From Ariolimax columbianus (lineage: Eukaryota; Mollusca; Gastropoda; Stylommatophora; Arionidae), in NCBI GenBank assembly GCA_036924085.1, contig JAVGWX010000002.1, positions 49,607,948 through 49,671,947 of the forward strand: 64,000 bases of DNA, written 5' to 3'. The translations under genes were made by a program, and so were the position numbers. Shown one piece after another: positions 42,220-53,103 of this stretch; the stretch's first letter is position 1, and each line of letters starts with the position of its first letter. A model generated the notes under the pieces. It was not told the origin of the DNA. It did no database searches and saw only the letters and a list, made by a program, of their open reading frames with translations.

Positions 42220-43977
42220 GTGCAGAAAAATAAAATATTTTGGTCATGTCGAACGACTTTAGTCATCCTCATAGCCCAGGAGATAGAAGATGCCTACCAG
42301 GCACAGAAACACACAGTAGCTGTTTGGGTGGATCTGGAAAAGGCATTTGACAAAGTCTGGAAAGATGGACTTAGAGTCAAGCTAAGGAGAAGTGATGTTT
42401 GTGGGAAGATGTACAAGTGGATCAACCACTACCTCAAACAAAGAACGGCCAGAGTCCAAGTACAAGGGCAGATGAGCAAAAAGGTGACACTCGAGCAGGG
42501 AGTACCCCAAGGGGGAGTACTGTCACCCACACTCTTCCTGGTATATATAAACGATATTACAGAGAATATACCAAGAAGAGTCCATAGCTCAATGTTTGCA
42601 GACGATCTGGCTATGTGGACCTCTGAAAAGAATCTCACCATAGCAAGAAATCGGATGCAGACGGCCCTAACATCGCTGGAAGAGTGGGCGAACTCATGGC
42701 TGGCCAAAATAAACGAGGAGAAAACCACATGCACAATATTCTCGCTTTCAATAAAACCCCAAAGTACCAAATTAAGTCTAAATGGCAAATTCCTGCAGCC
42801 AAACGACAACCCAACCTATCTGGGAGTCACATTTGATCGGCGCATGACATGGAAAAGTCAGATTGAGAGAAACCGAATGAAAGCCAGAGAAAGAATGGCA
42901 ATCATGAGGAAACTTGCTGGCACAAGCTGGGGAGCAGACGAAGTCATACTAAAGAAACTGTACACTGGAAGAGTGAGACCAGTTCTCGAGTATGGCATTG
43001 CGGCATGGACAACAGCAGCGAAGGCGAACTTCGATAAAGTTAACAAACTTCAAAACCAAGCCATGAGAATTATAACAGGTGGCATGAAGTCAACGCCAAT
43101 TGTAGAACTTGAAAAGATTACAAAACTGCAATCCATGACCGATAGAAGAGACTGCAGAGCCCAGCTGCAGTCAGAGAAACTCCGAAGACTGACCGACCAT
43201 CCAATGCACCAGAGACTAAACAATATGGGAAATGGGAAACTAAAGCGGAGAAACTTTGCAGAAATAGCCAAAGCAAAGACGCACGAAGATCCCATAAACG
43301 CACTAACAACACCAAAACCCATCACTACTGTACGAAAACCTACCTGGAGGCAGGATATATTTCCAGAGGTGGTAGAAAATATACCAGGTATTGCAAACAA
43401 AAACTGCCAGACTGAAAAAGAAAGGAGAGATACTACCCTAAGCTTCATAACGAAAAGCTACCCAAGCATGGACTGGACCCATTCATACACCGACGGTGCT
43501 GTAACAAACACAACACAGAACGGAGGGGCAGGAGCATTCCTGAACCTACCAAATGGCAGAAAAATAACACTGTCATTCGCTACTGGTAAGTACACAAGCA
43601 ATTCCAGAGCGGGGGCAGAGGCACTGAGGGCGGCAGTGGAAGAAATGGTGACACACAGTGAAAATGAAAGCCATATAGTCCTGCTTACAGATGCTCTCGC
43701 CGTAGTCACAGCGCTAAAAAGCCAGAAAAACACTGAGCTTAATGACTTAAGAGCAGCACTCTGCAAACTGTGCCAGCAGTCCGCACCAAAAAGGGTAGTG
43801 GTACAGTGGGTCCCATCACACTGCAACATCCAAGGCAACGAGGAGGCAGACAGACTGGCAAAAGAAGGTGCAAGACTACCACAAATAGATACCAGTATGA
43901 CGTACGAAGAGTCAAAACGGCTTATCAAAGCCAGATACATGACCAAATGGGAAACCGAACATACTGGTTACACCTAA
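42220..43977 (+). pseudogene. LINE-A copy 2 RT-RNase H ORF, truncated by a nonsense change
   Basis: The first roughly 14 codons come from LINE-E (KNKIFWSCRTTL), then LINE-A begins at VILIAQEIEDAYQ. Motif A VDLEKAFDKVW, motif B GVPQGGVLSP and motif C FADDLAMW are intact. RNase H has YTDGAVTN and SRAGAEAL, where copy 1 has YTDGSVTN and FRAEAEAL. The residue expected to be the catalytic glutamate of RAE is therefore glycine. The frame stops at TAA 43975-43977 (copy 1 has AAA, in GYTKNDAYYQ); the remainder, NDAYYQLNRREQVVVFRLRT to FFEKIMVTV, continues in frame to 44277. Non-functional on three counts: truncation, nonsense codon, RNase H change. Confidence 0.92.
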
Positions 43978-44303
43978 AACGATGCCTATTACCAGTTGAA
44001 TCGAAGAGAGCAGGTCGTTGTCTTTAGACTTCGCACTGGCCACAATAGACTGAGGTACCACCTATTCAACAAATTGAAGATAGGGTGTACCGACGAATGC
44101 CCGTGCGGTACTGGTAAAATGACCGCTGAACATCTGCTGCAGAACTGCCCGACATACGAGGATCAGAGAGAGCAGATGTGGCCATCACCAGTGGAACTGC
44201 AAGACAAGCTCTATGGCAGTGGCGACAGCCTCAGGATGACCGCTGCTTTTTTCGAAAAAATAATGGTTACTGTCTGACTGCGTACGCAGAAGAAGAAGAA
44301 GAA
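42263..44303 (+). mobile_element. LINE-A copy 2, 5'-truncated, 12-bp TSD
   Basis: Starts TCATCCTCATAGCCCAGGAG, in the RT between fingers and motif A, and ends TGCGTACGCAGAAGAAG. It is bounded by GAACGACTTTAG at 42251-42262 and 44304-44315. It is very similar to the matching part of 27750-31360 (only scattered amino-acid differences), so both are recent products of one family. It lacks endonuclease and RT fingers. Confidence 0.93.
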
Positions 44304-44575
44304 GAACGACTTTAGAGTTTGCTGAAAGTTGTATTTGTTGGAAGAGTAGAAATGAAGAGATCCAGAGAACGGCAGAGGTACAGATGGACAGACACCATTA
44401 AGATGTAGTTGGGATAGAGTTTGACTGAGTGTACCAACCTTGGTTGGGACAGGGACAACTGGAAATCCATTACCGTTAACCCCGATGCGGAGACGGCACT
44501 GATTGGTTGGTTATTGATCCAGCGGCCTATGGGCGTTTGCCCTTTGGCCCAATGCCAAATAGGCGGCACTAGATG

Positions 44576-45194
44576 ATGATGATTAAAAAAGAAAAAAATG
44601 CAACAAAATATTCATAAATAATAAATGTATAACATAGAGCAGAAAAGGAAAGACGAAGGAAGAAGCAGATTTATGTATAGATACTTTAGCAGCTACACAA
44701 ATTCCCTGGCCGCATTAACCCGCATCAGTCTAACCACCCCCGCAACTATATTACATTAAATGTACGTTTTTTCACACGTGATGTTGTTTGCTGGCAATCC
44801 CTTCTAAGTCTCGTTTTGCTTCACGCCCTCCTCTGCCCCTCCCCCACCCTCCTCTCTCTCTCATTCACTCTTTCTCTATCTGATCCTATTGCTTTTGGGA
44901 CTCCCTAGGTGGCTTATATTACCTTGTTTAAAAGTGAATTGCAGACAGCACGAGTTCAAGAACAAGGTTCAGGAATCAAACAAGACAGATGTACATATAA
45001 TTAATGAAGGCGTGTTTCGTAAAAAGAGAAGAAAACACGAGGATTCTAAAATAATGTCTGTATTCGTGTGTTCATTGATACGAAACATAAAAGTACCGCA
45101 GCACATTCAATCAGGATTTCCTGTATCTTACTGACTAACTTATTTACTTGCTTGCTTGTCTGCTTATTGCTTGACGAGTTACTTAACTTACTTC
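44576..45194. other. No gene recognised
   Basis: Includes a pyrimidine-rich stretch (44820-44880). The small ORF at 44889-45134 has no recognisable domain. Confidence 0.4.
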
Positions 45195-45960
45195 AATTAT
45201 AGACAGACGAAGGTGACGGGGGGTTGGATATCAGCTTTTCTGATTGAGAGAACAGTGGCGATCCGCTTTGGGTCTTGGACATCAGAACTGAGACAAATAT
45301 GCCCCGGGTTCTCCCCTTTTACCTGTGCTGTTCACTATCTACACAATACAAGTGGCCAACACTCAACAAACAGGGCCACTAACATTTGCAGGCCAAGTCT
45401 CGGCGAACGTGACAGGCTCATATATTCAAAAGAGATGACAAAAGACATCTAAGCGACTTTGTAGACAATGTCACAATGGTGTGCTGATTCCAGCGCCCAG
45501 ATTAACCATAACAAGGCCTGTATAATGTGGCGTCCCTTGTACTATAGTGAAGGCTGACCTCTCTGATTTTACCTTTGATGTACATTCCATTTGCAGATGT
45601 GACAGATTGAAACACATTAGAGAAACCTTTGATAGTATGTAAGAAAAGGTCCCATAACGCCATGCGGCAAATAGGCAATATGGTGTTAGGCCCTCCCATA
45701 TATCTACCACGTCCGCCGAATCATACAAAGACGCAGGAGAGGTCTGAAGTCCATGATAATGGCAAACTTGGAACAACGACTTATTTTCATCCCAGGAGCG
45801 TCTGATTAATGTAGTGGAAAGGTACTTGCTTTTCACGGAAAAGGTGCGTGGGTCAACTACCACGCTCGTCACGATCCAGTTGACCCAGATGTAGTACTTG
45901 GTAATACTAGGAAAGTAAAAGCCAGGGAGGTAAGGATCTGGCCAGCCTACCTCATACAAG
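45195..45960 (+). pseudogene. LINE-F RT fragment
   Basis: The plus strand holds FLIERTVAIRFGSWTSELRQ then ICPGFSPFTCAVHYLHNT, corresponding to the region before and around motif B in a jockey-type family that usually reads RTVAVRLGSW then LPQGSPLSPVLYN. Around 45470-45620 there are pieces such as SSAQINHNKACIMW and IVKADLSDFTFDVHS-CDRLKHIRETFD. The FADD motif is not recognisable. It is followed at 46225 by a matching RNase H fragment, so the two are probably one element with an insertion between them. Confidence 0.65.
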
Positions 45961-46139
45961 CTGTGGTTTAGTAAACTGAAGACTCAAGCAACTTCAGAAC
46001 TAATCGACAGGTGACCACAAATGAGACGATGGTAAAGAGAGAAGAATTGATTTCAAACTGACTATAGAATGACATATTATCACAGGGTTATCATAACCCT
46101 TGGCATGGAAAGCAGAGCTCGAGGTTAACTAGCTAATAA

Positions 46140-46225
46140 ATGTCGGGCGTTCTCTTTGGCATACATCTACACCTCAGGTTAAAATGGGATCGACTAAGAA
46201 GAAGAAGAAGAAGAAAAAGAAGAAA
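46140..46225 (+). repeat. LINE-G 3' terminal fragment with GAA tail
   Basis: GGGCGTTCTCTTTGGCATAC, CTACACCTCAGGTTA and GGATCGACTAAGAAGAAG match the 3' end of the LINE at 47990-48315 almost exactly. Only the last roughly 70 bp plus tail are present, inserted beside the RNase H fragment of LINE-F. Confidence 0.8.
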
Positions 46226-46980
46226 TTTACGTCATACAAAAAGAAACAAGTTTCGTGTAACATTCAGTATAGTGATGCCTTCATAAATACCGATGTATCG
46301 GTGCTTTTAAGAGATATATCTAGTTGGGGCTTCTCAGCTAGAGTGAGAGGGTTGGCTGTCGCTGAGCAAAGCGGTTTTTACAGGACGGAGACCTGCATTA
46401 CGAGAATGGAGATGAAAGCAGTGACTGCAACTATGATATGGCTTGCAAGGACCTCTTTAACAGGGGCAGTCATAGTTGCAGACTCTCATTCCTTGCTTCG
46501 AAAGGTACAGAAGGGATGGTTATGGAATGAGTGGATGGCAGCTACAGAAGCATCAAACCTGCAGAGACTGGTGTGGATATACGGCCCTGCCTAGTCATTC
46601 CCAGGTTCAGGGCAACGAAAGGGCTGATATCCTGGCTTCACATCCCCCAATTACAAGTGCATTATATATATCTATATGTACATATGAGTGACATTATGAA
46701 GTCTATCAATGACAGCCTGTTAAATGACGCCACCGCGAGGATTAAGCTTACTCATTGTGGGCATCAAACAACAAAATCAACAACAACATCAACAACAACT
46801 TCCTCTTCTACCCTGGGATGTAGAGGTTTGCCGTAAAGAGCGTCAGACCATTATATTGTCTATCTTTCATTTGACCAGGCTCCAGTCTAGTACACAGTCT
46901 CCTATAGACTGTCTGGTCATCCTAGTGGAGTTTGGGTAATCCTCGGATCTGGACACTGACGGTTTACTTGGTATGACTGC
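46226..46980 (+). pseudogene. LINE-F RNase H fragment
   Basis: The plus strand reads NIQYSDAFINTDVSVLLRDI, SSWGFSARVRGLAVAEQSGF, ETCITRMEMKAVTATMIWLA, GAVIVADSHSLLRKVQKGWL, then in another frame SHSQVQGNERADILAS. These are the four RNase H blocks: YSDAS-like first aspartate, RMEMKAV with the glutamate, VADSHSLL, and the H-QGNERAD block. A frameshift near 46590 breaks it. 46680-46980 continues with MKSINDSLLN and a QQ/TTT-rich piece, partly echoed at 61225-61290. Confidence 0.75.
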
Positions 46981-47257
46981 TGTGGTAGTTATCTTCTTTC
47001 GTTCTGCAGACATGGCCAAACCCCCGAAGTTCAGCTTGATCCACTACAGTCTGTAATCACAAGATTTTTAGATTTACTTATTTCTCATTTGCTGAGAAAT
47101 CTTTTATTTCTGATATAAACAAGTTTACCGTGCTGCCCTTCGTACAGCCAACTCTTCCATACTAGCTGTCTTTATTACAGCTCAAGTTTATGTGATCTGC
47201 TTGACCTGTTGCGGAGGTTGTTTACCAAGAGAAATTGTTTGCCTCTTCTCTTCTCTC
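46981..47257. other. No gene recognised
   Basis: Spacer before the next satellite. Confidence 0.4.
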
Positions 47258-47770
47258 GAGACCGCCATGATGTTTATTTTTAACCTGACTGTTGGTGATC
47301 ATCTTTCCTTTCTCCACCTTCTCTTCTCTCGAGACCGCCATAGTTTTTATTTTTAACCTGACTGTTGGTGATCATCTTTCCTTTCCCCACCTTATCTTCT
47401 CTCAAGACCGCCATAGTTTTTATTTTTAACCTGACTGTTGGTGATCATCTTTCCTTTCCCTAGCTTCTCTTCTCTCGAGACCGCCATAGTTTTTATTTTT
47501 AACCTGACTGTTGGTGATCATCTTTCCTTTCCTCACCTTTTCTTCTCTCGAGACCGCCATAGTTTTTATTTCTAACCTGACTGTTGGTGATCATCTTTCC
47601 TTTCCCTAGCTTCTCTTCTCTCGAGACGGCCATAGTTTTTATTTTTAACCTGACTGTTGGTGATCATCTTTCCTTTCCCTAGCTTCTCTTCTCTCGAGAC
47701 CACCATGGCTTTTATGTCTAACCTGACTGTTGGTGATCATCTTTCCTTTCCCCAGCTTCTCTTCCAGATT
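47258..47770. repeat. 73-bp tandem repeat, about seven copies
   Basis: Units start GAGACCGCCATAGTTTTTAT and include AACCTGACTGTTGGTGATCA and TCTTCTCTTCTCTC. Period is 73 bp at the first three junctions I counted. Copies differ by few substitutions. Confidence 0.93.
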
Positions 47771-47989
47771 GTAAGGTTAGTCTGGAGGTGAGCCTCTACT
47801 TTTGTAATCAGGGTTACAGTATCGACAAAAAACCGGTTACGATATAAAGACTGGTCTCACATTCCAGTACATTACAGAGTTCGTTTTTTGGACAGGGTCG
47901 GGGGGGGGGGGGGGGGGGGGAATGGGTTACTCACCTTACAGACTTTGATGTCATCATCCATGAGTAGTATGAAAATTTAAGATTCCCGT
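47771..47989. other. Spacer with a 21-bp G tract (47900-47920)
   Basis: No gene. The homopolymer G run is one of several in the window. Confidence 0.6.
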
Positions 47990-48315
47990 ATCACGATAGT
48001 GAAATCCCGTCACTTTGAACTCGAGGTGAGCTGGCTCAAATACTGTGCTGGTTTGATCACGTTTGTCGAATGAAAGAAGGACGGCTATCACGTCAATCAT
48101 TGGAAGCCAGAAGCCAAATACCCAGATGCCTGGGAAAACCCCAAAGTCCGCTGGGATGGCGTCACTGGACGATCTCTGACACACCAAGGGATATAATGGA
48201 ATCGGCTCAGAAGGAAGACAGCAGATAGGTCAGTTGGGCGTTCTCTTTGGCATACCTCTACACCTCAGGTTAATAGGTGATCGACTAAGAAGAAGAAGAA
48301 AAAGGAAGAAGAAGA
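47990..48315 (+). pseudogene. LINE-G 3' end
   Basis: The plus strand reads LLWFDHVCRMKEGRLSRQSL, EARSQIPRCLGKPQSPLGWR and HWTISDTPRDIMESAQKEDS. This is the WFGHV-RM-EGRL-RQ C-terminal block of RTE/L2-like LINEs with a downstream W-D region. It ends CTCAGGTTAATAGGTGATCG then ACTAAGAAGAAGAAG. 5'-truncated. Confidence 0.75.
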
Positions 48316-48527
48316 TATTTACATCATACAAAAAAGAAATAGATCTTGTGACTGACACGAGTAATATATAACACAGCCGCCTTGCAGATAGACATCCTAC
48401 GTGTTTGAACTAACATAATCGATGCTGGGCAAAGTAACATCACCCAACACGGCTTGTCTTTCTAGCATTGAAGGTAACCTGGGAGCTGTGCTGTCCAAAG
48501 TTTTATTAACAGTTGACAACGTATTGG

Positions 48528-48880
48528 TCCCACAGGGGCTCAGGGGTCTTGCGGTAAGGTATTCGTCTAGGGTGCCAGAGGTAGCGGTTTCAAATCACAG
48601 TAGAGACCAGAATTTTTTTCCCGTGGACATTCTGGTGAAAATTTCCATGATCTCTGAGTGGCGAGATCTCTCCTGTTCAGTGTCGAGCACGTTAAAATCC
48701 GTTAAAATTCTAGAACATTCAAGTTAAAAATCTACCAAATTATTTGTACCTTCCTCCAGGCCTAGTAAACCGCAGGAAGTTCTAAAATAACTTCTAGGTA
48801 TAGCCGAAGCCTTCCTGGCAATAGACATTAACATGCCTGTTTGAATACCAGACTTCCAAATATTGATCCCAGGCGTCACA
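48528..48880 (+). repeat. SINE-2 (tRNA-derived), plus copy
   Basis: Head with GGTCTTGCGGTAAGG (A-box region) and AGCGGTTTCAAATCACAG (B box, 48586-48596), then body GAGCACGTTAAAATCCG, AGGCCTAGTAAACCGCAG, CTGTTTGAATACCAGA. Collinear with the minus copy at 20175-20600. Confidence 0.85.
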
Positions 48881-48929
48881 CATTTTTACTTTTCTTGCGT
48901 TCGCCATATTTCTCTATTCCCCAAGGCGT

Positions 48930-49560
48930 TGTGCGTTGTGCGTTATGCCCAGTTCGCAGTCTGAAGATGATGACTTGCTCTTTTCTAGTTAAGTTAAAGT
49001 AGCTGTCTTCTTTTCAGAAATCGAGGTGTTAATCAGCCCATTTTACCCTGAAGTTGGCTTTAATTATGGTCTTGGCCTCATTATATGTGATACTCAGGTC
49101 TGTTTGTAGGGATGCTCCTCCACTCTTTGCTAGTTTTCTGCAGCTTCATTGCCTTCAATATTGCAGTGGGATGACCAGCCTTGGGTGTTCTGCTGAGAGC
49201 TGTTTCAGAGAGAACATACATTGCCCGAGTTCTTCATCTTTGTGTTGTTTTAGCGCTGCTAATACTGACGCGGCATCAGCCAGGAATACTATGTTTTCTT
49301 GGTGGATATCATTATCTTGGATTACAAGCTCAGCTGCGGCCTTCAGTGCCTCTGCTTCAAAATTATTGGAGTATGTTCCCGTTGTTAATACTCGAGTTTT
49401 TTCTTCTTCATTCCTTAGTCTGTAATAGACCCCTCCACCTCCATTGGATGTGGCTTTGTAAGATGAGCCATCTGTATATACGTGTATCCATGTTTCTGGT
49501 GGGTATACTCTCCTAAGATATTCTTCTGTGTTTATGTAGATATAATAATTACGTTTATAG
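48930..49560 (-). pseudogene. LINE-A relative, RNase H and tail
   Basis: The minus strand gives YLRRVYPPETWIHVYTDGSS, SNGGGGVYYRLRNEEEKTRV, TYSNNFEAEALKAAAELV, ENIVFLADAASVLAALKQHK, then SSHCNIEGNEAAE-KLAKS and a KEQVIIFRLRTGHN-like end near 48960-49000. RNase H aspartates and the FEAEAL glutamate are present, but the frame breaks after LSAEHPRLVIPLQ. It is a distinct family from LINE-A: similar layout, clearly different sequence. Confidence 0.85.
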
Positions 49561-49984
49561 TGGAATCTCACAGATATGGCCATGTTGTCAACATTGGTAA
49601 TCCGTATTGTGAATTTTTTTTTCAAGCAAGAAATGCCGATAGCTGGTGGGTCTATATTTGTGTGCTGTTTTTCAACACTTTCACATTTTGGTTTATTAGT
49701 TTCAAACATAAATTTTCCTGTAATAATTTTCAGATTGCAAATAGGCCACAACAGACTGTAAAATTATATGCTAAAGAAATGGTAAATATGGTTACATGCA
49801 AAATGAATTCATATGAAAAAAGTACACATGTAAGCCTGACTATGACAAAACGAAAAACGGAAAATGTTTTATTTTTATTTTTTGACATGTAATCGTGTTG
49901 ACGATTTCTTGTTTGGTCTGCTTGTTTTAGTTTCTGGCATAATGAGTCTCACGTGTTTCTGGTCAATGATTTTCTGCCAACTCA
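49561..49984. other. No gene recognised
   Basis: AT-rich. The minus ORF extending upstream to 49751 has no further recognisable domain. Confidence 0.4.
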
Positions 49985-50140
49985 AACGGCATGGGCTGGT
50001 GGTTAAGTGACACCGCCCACAAACCGAAGGTGCTGGGTTCGATCTCCCTCACAGCACCGGCCGTTACCCCGAGGAAGCAAACCCTTAGGAAATGCACACC
50101 GCCCCGTGAAATAGAGAAATAAGGCGAACACTAAAAAAAT
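49985..50140 (+). repeat. SINE-3 (tRNA-derived), plus copy
   Basis: GGGCTGGTGGTTAAGTGACAC is an A-box-like start and GTGCTGGGTTCGATCTCCC (B box, 50035-50047) follows at tRNA spacing. The tail ends GAGAAATAAGGCGAACAC then A-rich. A second copy lies on the minus strand at 55895-56140. Confidence 0.85.
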
Positions 50141-50234
50141 GTATTATATAGCTGTTATAAGTCATGTTTTGTTTTTGGTGTGATGTGCTGGTTGTTTTCG
50201 CTTCTTCGTTTATCCCCGACCCAGGTCTTGTGAT

Positions 50235-50640
50235 CTTAACGTGGGTTTCGTTTTGTTTTTGTCCTGGTGTGTTCACTGAACCATTACTTATACGTTTTGT
50301 TTTTGTCCTGGTATGTTCACTGAACCATTACTTATATGTTTTGCTTTTGTCCTGGTGCAGTCACTGAACCATTACTTATATGTTTTGCTTTTGTCCTGGT
50401 GCAGTCACTGAACCATTACTTATATATTTTGCTTTTGTCCTGGTGCAGTCACTGAACCATTACTTATATGTTTTGCTTTTGTCCTGGTGCAGTCACTGAA
50501 CCATTACTTATATATTTTGCTTTTGTCCTGGTGCAGTCACTGAACCATTACTTATATATTTTGCTTTTGTTCTGGTGCAGTCACTGAACCTTTACTTATG
50601 TTTTGTTTTTATCCTGGTGCGTTCCCTGAACCATTACTTA
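50235..50640. repeat. 44-bp tandem repeat, about nine copies
   Basis: Units contain TTTTGTCCTGGTGCAGTCAC and TGAACCATTACTTATATG. First units have GTGTGTTCACTG, later ones GTGCAGTCACTG. Confidence 0.93.
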
Positions 50641-51449
50641 TTGGTTTTTTTCTTCTTGATGCCTTTCAGTATCGTCACAGCTTCGATTTATACATTTATT
50701 CTAAAAATATAAATCTTCTTTTACTAAGTGTACCCACGAAACAAGAAGGTTTGGGAATCCTTGCAATAAATGCTATCCCATCTCTGAGTTTGATCTGAGG
50801 TCACGAGTTACTGCTGGGGTTCTCATATTAAGTACAAATTGAATGTTTTTGTTGTGGGCGGAATTTCCCAATGCCGGCGTTTTTGGTCTCACAATTCAAA
50901 CAAATTACTATGTGTTATTATTTGTCATCTTGTTCTGTGCAATATAAATATATGTATTTTATTGGTGGCCAGATTATGAGAAATCATCTGTATAAAATGT
51001 TGGAAAATGTTTCGGACTTGTTCTGGCTTTGGGGAGACAATACCATTGATTGCTAGAAAGTATTTTAGCCAATGGTTTTCAAAAGTGGGATCCACGATTC
51101 CTAGGCGTGGAAGATGCCGATACATATGGTCATCATCATGTCTTGTTCTGCTTGGAACATAAGACCAGAACGGATGCTCTCATCTATTTCTTTTCTGTGC
51201 CGTCTTCTTGAGTTCCGCAAATGAGACCCTGTTTGAAATGACTTCCGCGTCGTCTGTTCGCAAACAGTTTTTCCTTGGCTTTCCCACTCGTTTATTTTCC
51301 TGTGAGTTCCAAAGCAGCACATGTCTGGTAATGCTGACCATCGTTTTTCAAAAGGGTCAAAGGATAACAATTGGGTCATTTGTAATTTAAAATTAATCTG
51401 TTCCCAGAAAAGTTATACATTTTAAAAAATGTACATATTCCTCTTCCAA
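50641..51449. other. No gene recognised
   Basis: Short frames on both strands without recognisable domains. Confidence 0.4.
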
Positions 51450-51640
51450 GCAGTGGTTCTGAAACCAGCTGCAAGAGTGTAATCTGGCTAAAAGGGTAGG
51501 GATCGTAGTGGGAAAGCATACTTGTTACCCAAGAAAGCCAACTGAAATCGTATGTACCGAGCCGAAAGACACAGAAAACCCTGTTAATTGAAGACACAAC
51601 GCCACATGATGAAAGCAGAAGAAGAAGAAAATAAATTAGA
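51450..51640 (+). repeat. SINE-1 related copy
   Basis: GGCTAAAAGGGTAGGGATCG, TAGTGGGAAAGCATACTTGT, CCAACTGAAATCGTATGTAC, then AAGCAGAAGAAGAAGAAA. Matches the 3' two thirds of 34557-34815. Confidence 0.75.
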
Positions 51641-51956
51641 AATGTAACAAAAGACAGAACATTGAGGAAGCACAGACAATGATATACAATTGGTAAACAC
51701 ATAGATAATTGTATTCTAACTATCATCATTACTGTTATATTTCGTTTATTTCCCTCAAAGAAGAATACGCTTTCACTACTGCTTTTGGTTAATGTCAGCA
51801 AATGTGCCGGAAACAATTTATAAGCTTATTGAAATGGTAGTTTTCCATGGTGAGTTTGCTACTGACTCTTCAACCATCAGGAATCACTGTTTTCGACATG
51901 CAAATTAAGGTGCACAATTTCTATTAATTTCTTCACAAATAAGTGCCCCTAAATTC

Positions 51957-51989
<33 letters not shown>

Positions 51990-52067
51990 TGTATGTATGT
52001 ATGTATGTATGTATGTATGTATGTATGTATGTATGTATGTATGTATGTATGTATGTATATATCTATA

Positions 52068-52101
<34 letters not shown>

Positions 52102-52260
52102 CATACGTACGTATGTACGTATGTACGTGTGTATTGTGTGTATTGTGTGTACTGTGTGCGTGTATGCGTGTGTGGGTGCGCGCGTGAGTGTGGACGTGCG
52201 TGTGTGTGTGTATATACACACACACCCATACACACACAGACACACACACAGACCCATATA
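51957..52260. repeat. (ATGT)n then GT/CA compound microsatellite
   Basis: About 25 ATGT units to 52057, then mixed GT-rich and CA-rich tracts. ORFs through it (YVCM, HTYI) are composition artefacts. Confidence 0.97.
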
Positions 52261-52429
52261 TATGTATATCTGTGTCTCTACAGAAATGCTCGTCCGCATT
52301 TTGTTTGCTAATGAGCAATGTCTAAATGAGCACAACAATGCAAGCGAAGAAGCAGTCTCTATAATCAATACAAATAAAAACAATACATACTAAACACATG
52401 TTGCATACGCGGAGGAATTCGGCTAGGAA

Positions 52430-52870
52430 GGATCCAGTTGATAAGAAGTCGAGAGATTTTACGTAGGCCAGTTGCAAGATGGCTTAACTTCAAACACAAT
52501 CAAACCCATAATTCAGCAGCTGAGAAACGACAAGGCAAGAGCTCAAACCTTTAACAGCTTGGTTATTCCAGCCATGACCTATAGCTGCGAGGTATGGAAC
52601 CTACGAACAGCAGATGCAGAGAAGTTCCGAGTCGCTTAAAAATCGGTGGAGTGAATAACATTGGTAGTTTCTCTATTGGATCGAATTCGCAACATGGAAA
52701 TCTTGCGTCGAATCGCCTTCAAAAGTATCACAGGTGTTGCATTGTTTGAGAAATGCAACTGGACGAACCTGTGGTACGCATTCCTGACACAGACGGTAAG
52801 CACCTTCCCAGACGTCCACCAGTGAGATGAAGAAATGACCCGTGCAAAGCCCATAGTCAACCATGGTAAC
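52430..52870 (+). pseudogene. LINE RT C-terminal tail
   Basis: Plus-strand pieces: TIKPIIQQLRNDKARAQTFN, SLVIPAMTYSCEVWNLRTAD, AEKFRVA, VSLLDRIRNMEILRRIAFKS, then WTNLWYAFLTQTVSTFPDV. This is the LPAMTYGSETW to LGVSLLDRVRNEDIR region of the RTE/L2-like LINEs. A stop follows FRVA, and a frame change follows. 5'-truncated. Confidence 0.8.
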
Positions 52871-52998
52871 TCAGGAGTAAAAAAATCGCATTAAGTTTAA
52901 ACATTTGGCTGCTTGGCACCAGGTACTTCGTCTGCCTGATTAAACACCAGAATCACAGACAAATATGTGTATATGTGTATTTGTATGTGTATGAATGT

Positions 52999-53102
<104 letters not shown>

Positions 53103-53103
53103 G

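Larger units (their letters stand above)
42065..44575 (+). pseudogene. LINE-E tail, target of a LINE-A insertion
   Basis: Left part (42065-42262): KKMEKSIDAFEIWVG, KTWTSVLER, KKVQKNKIFWSCRTTL. Right part (44304-44575): RVEMKRSRERQRYRWTDTI, then a tail ending GGCACTAGATGATGATGAT. Both align, in order, with 63058-63435 (MEKRIEAFEMWVFRK, IRKIYYFGHVKRHD, GRQRYRWKENNRM, GGCACTTGATAGTGATGATG). So one LINE-E 3' end was split by the later insertion at 42263-44303. Confidence 0.8.

Noticed and set aside
51905..52393. Overlapping 100-140 codon ORFs on both strands with HTYI/YVCM repeats
   Set aside because: Microsatellite artefacts.
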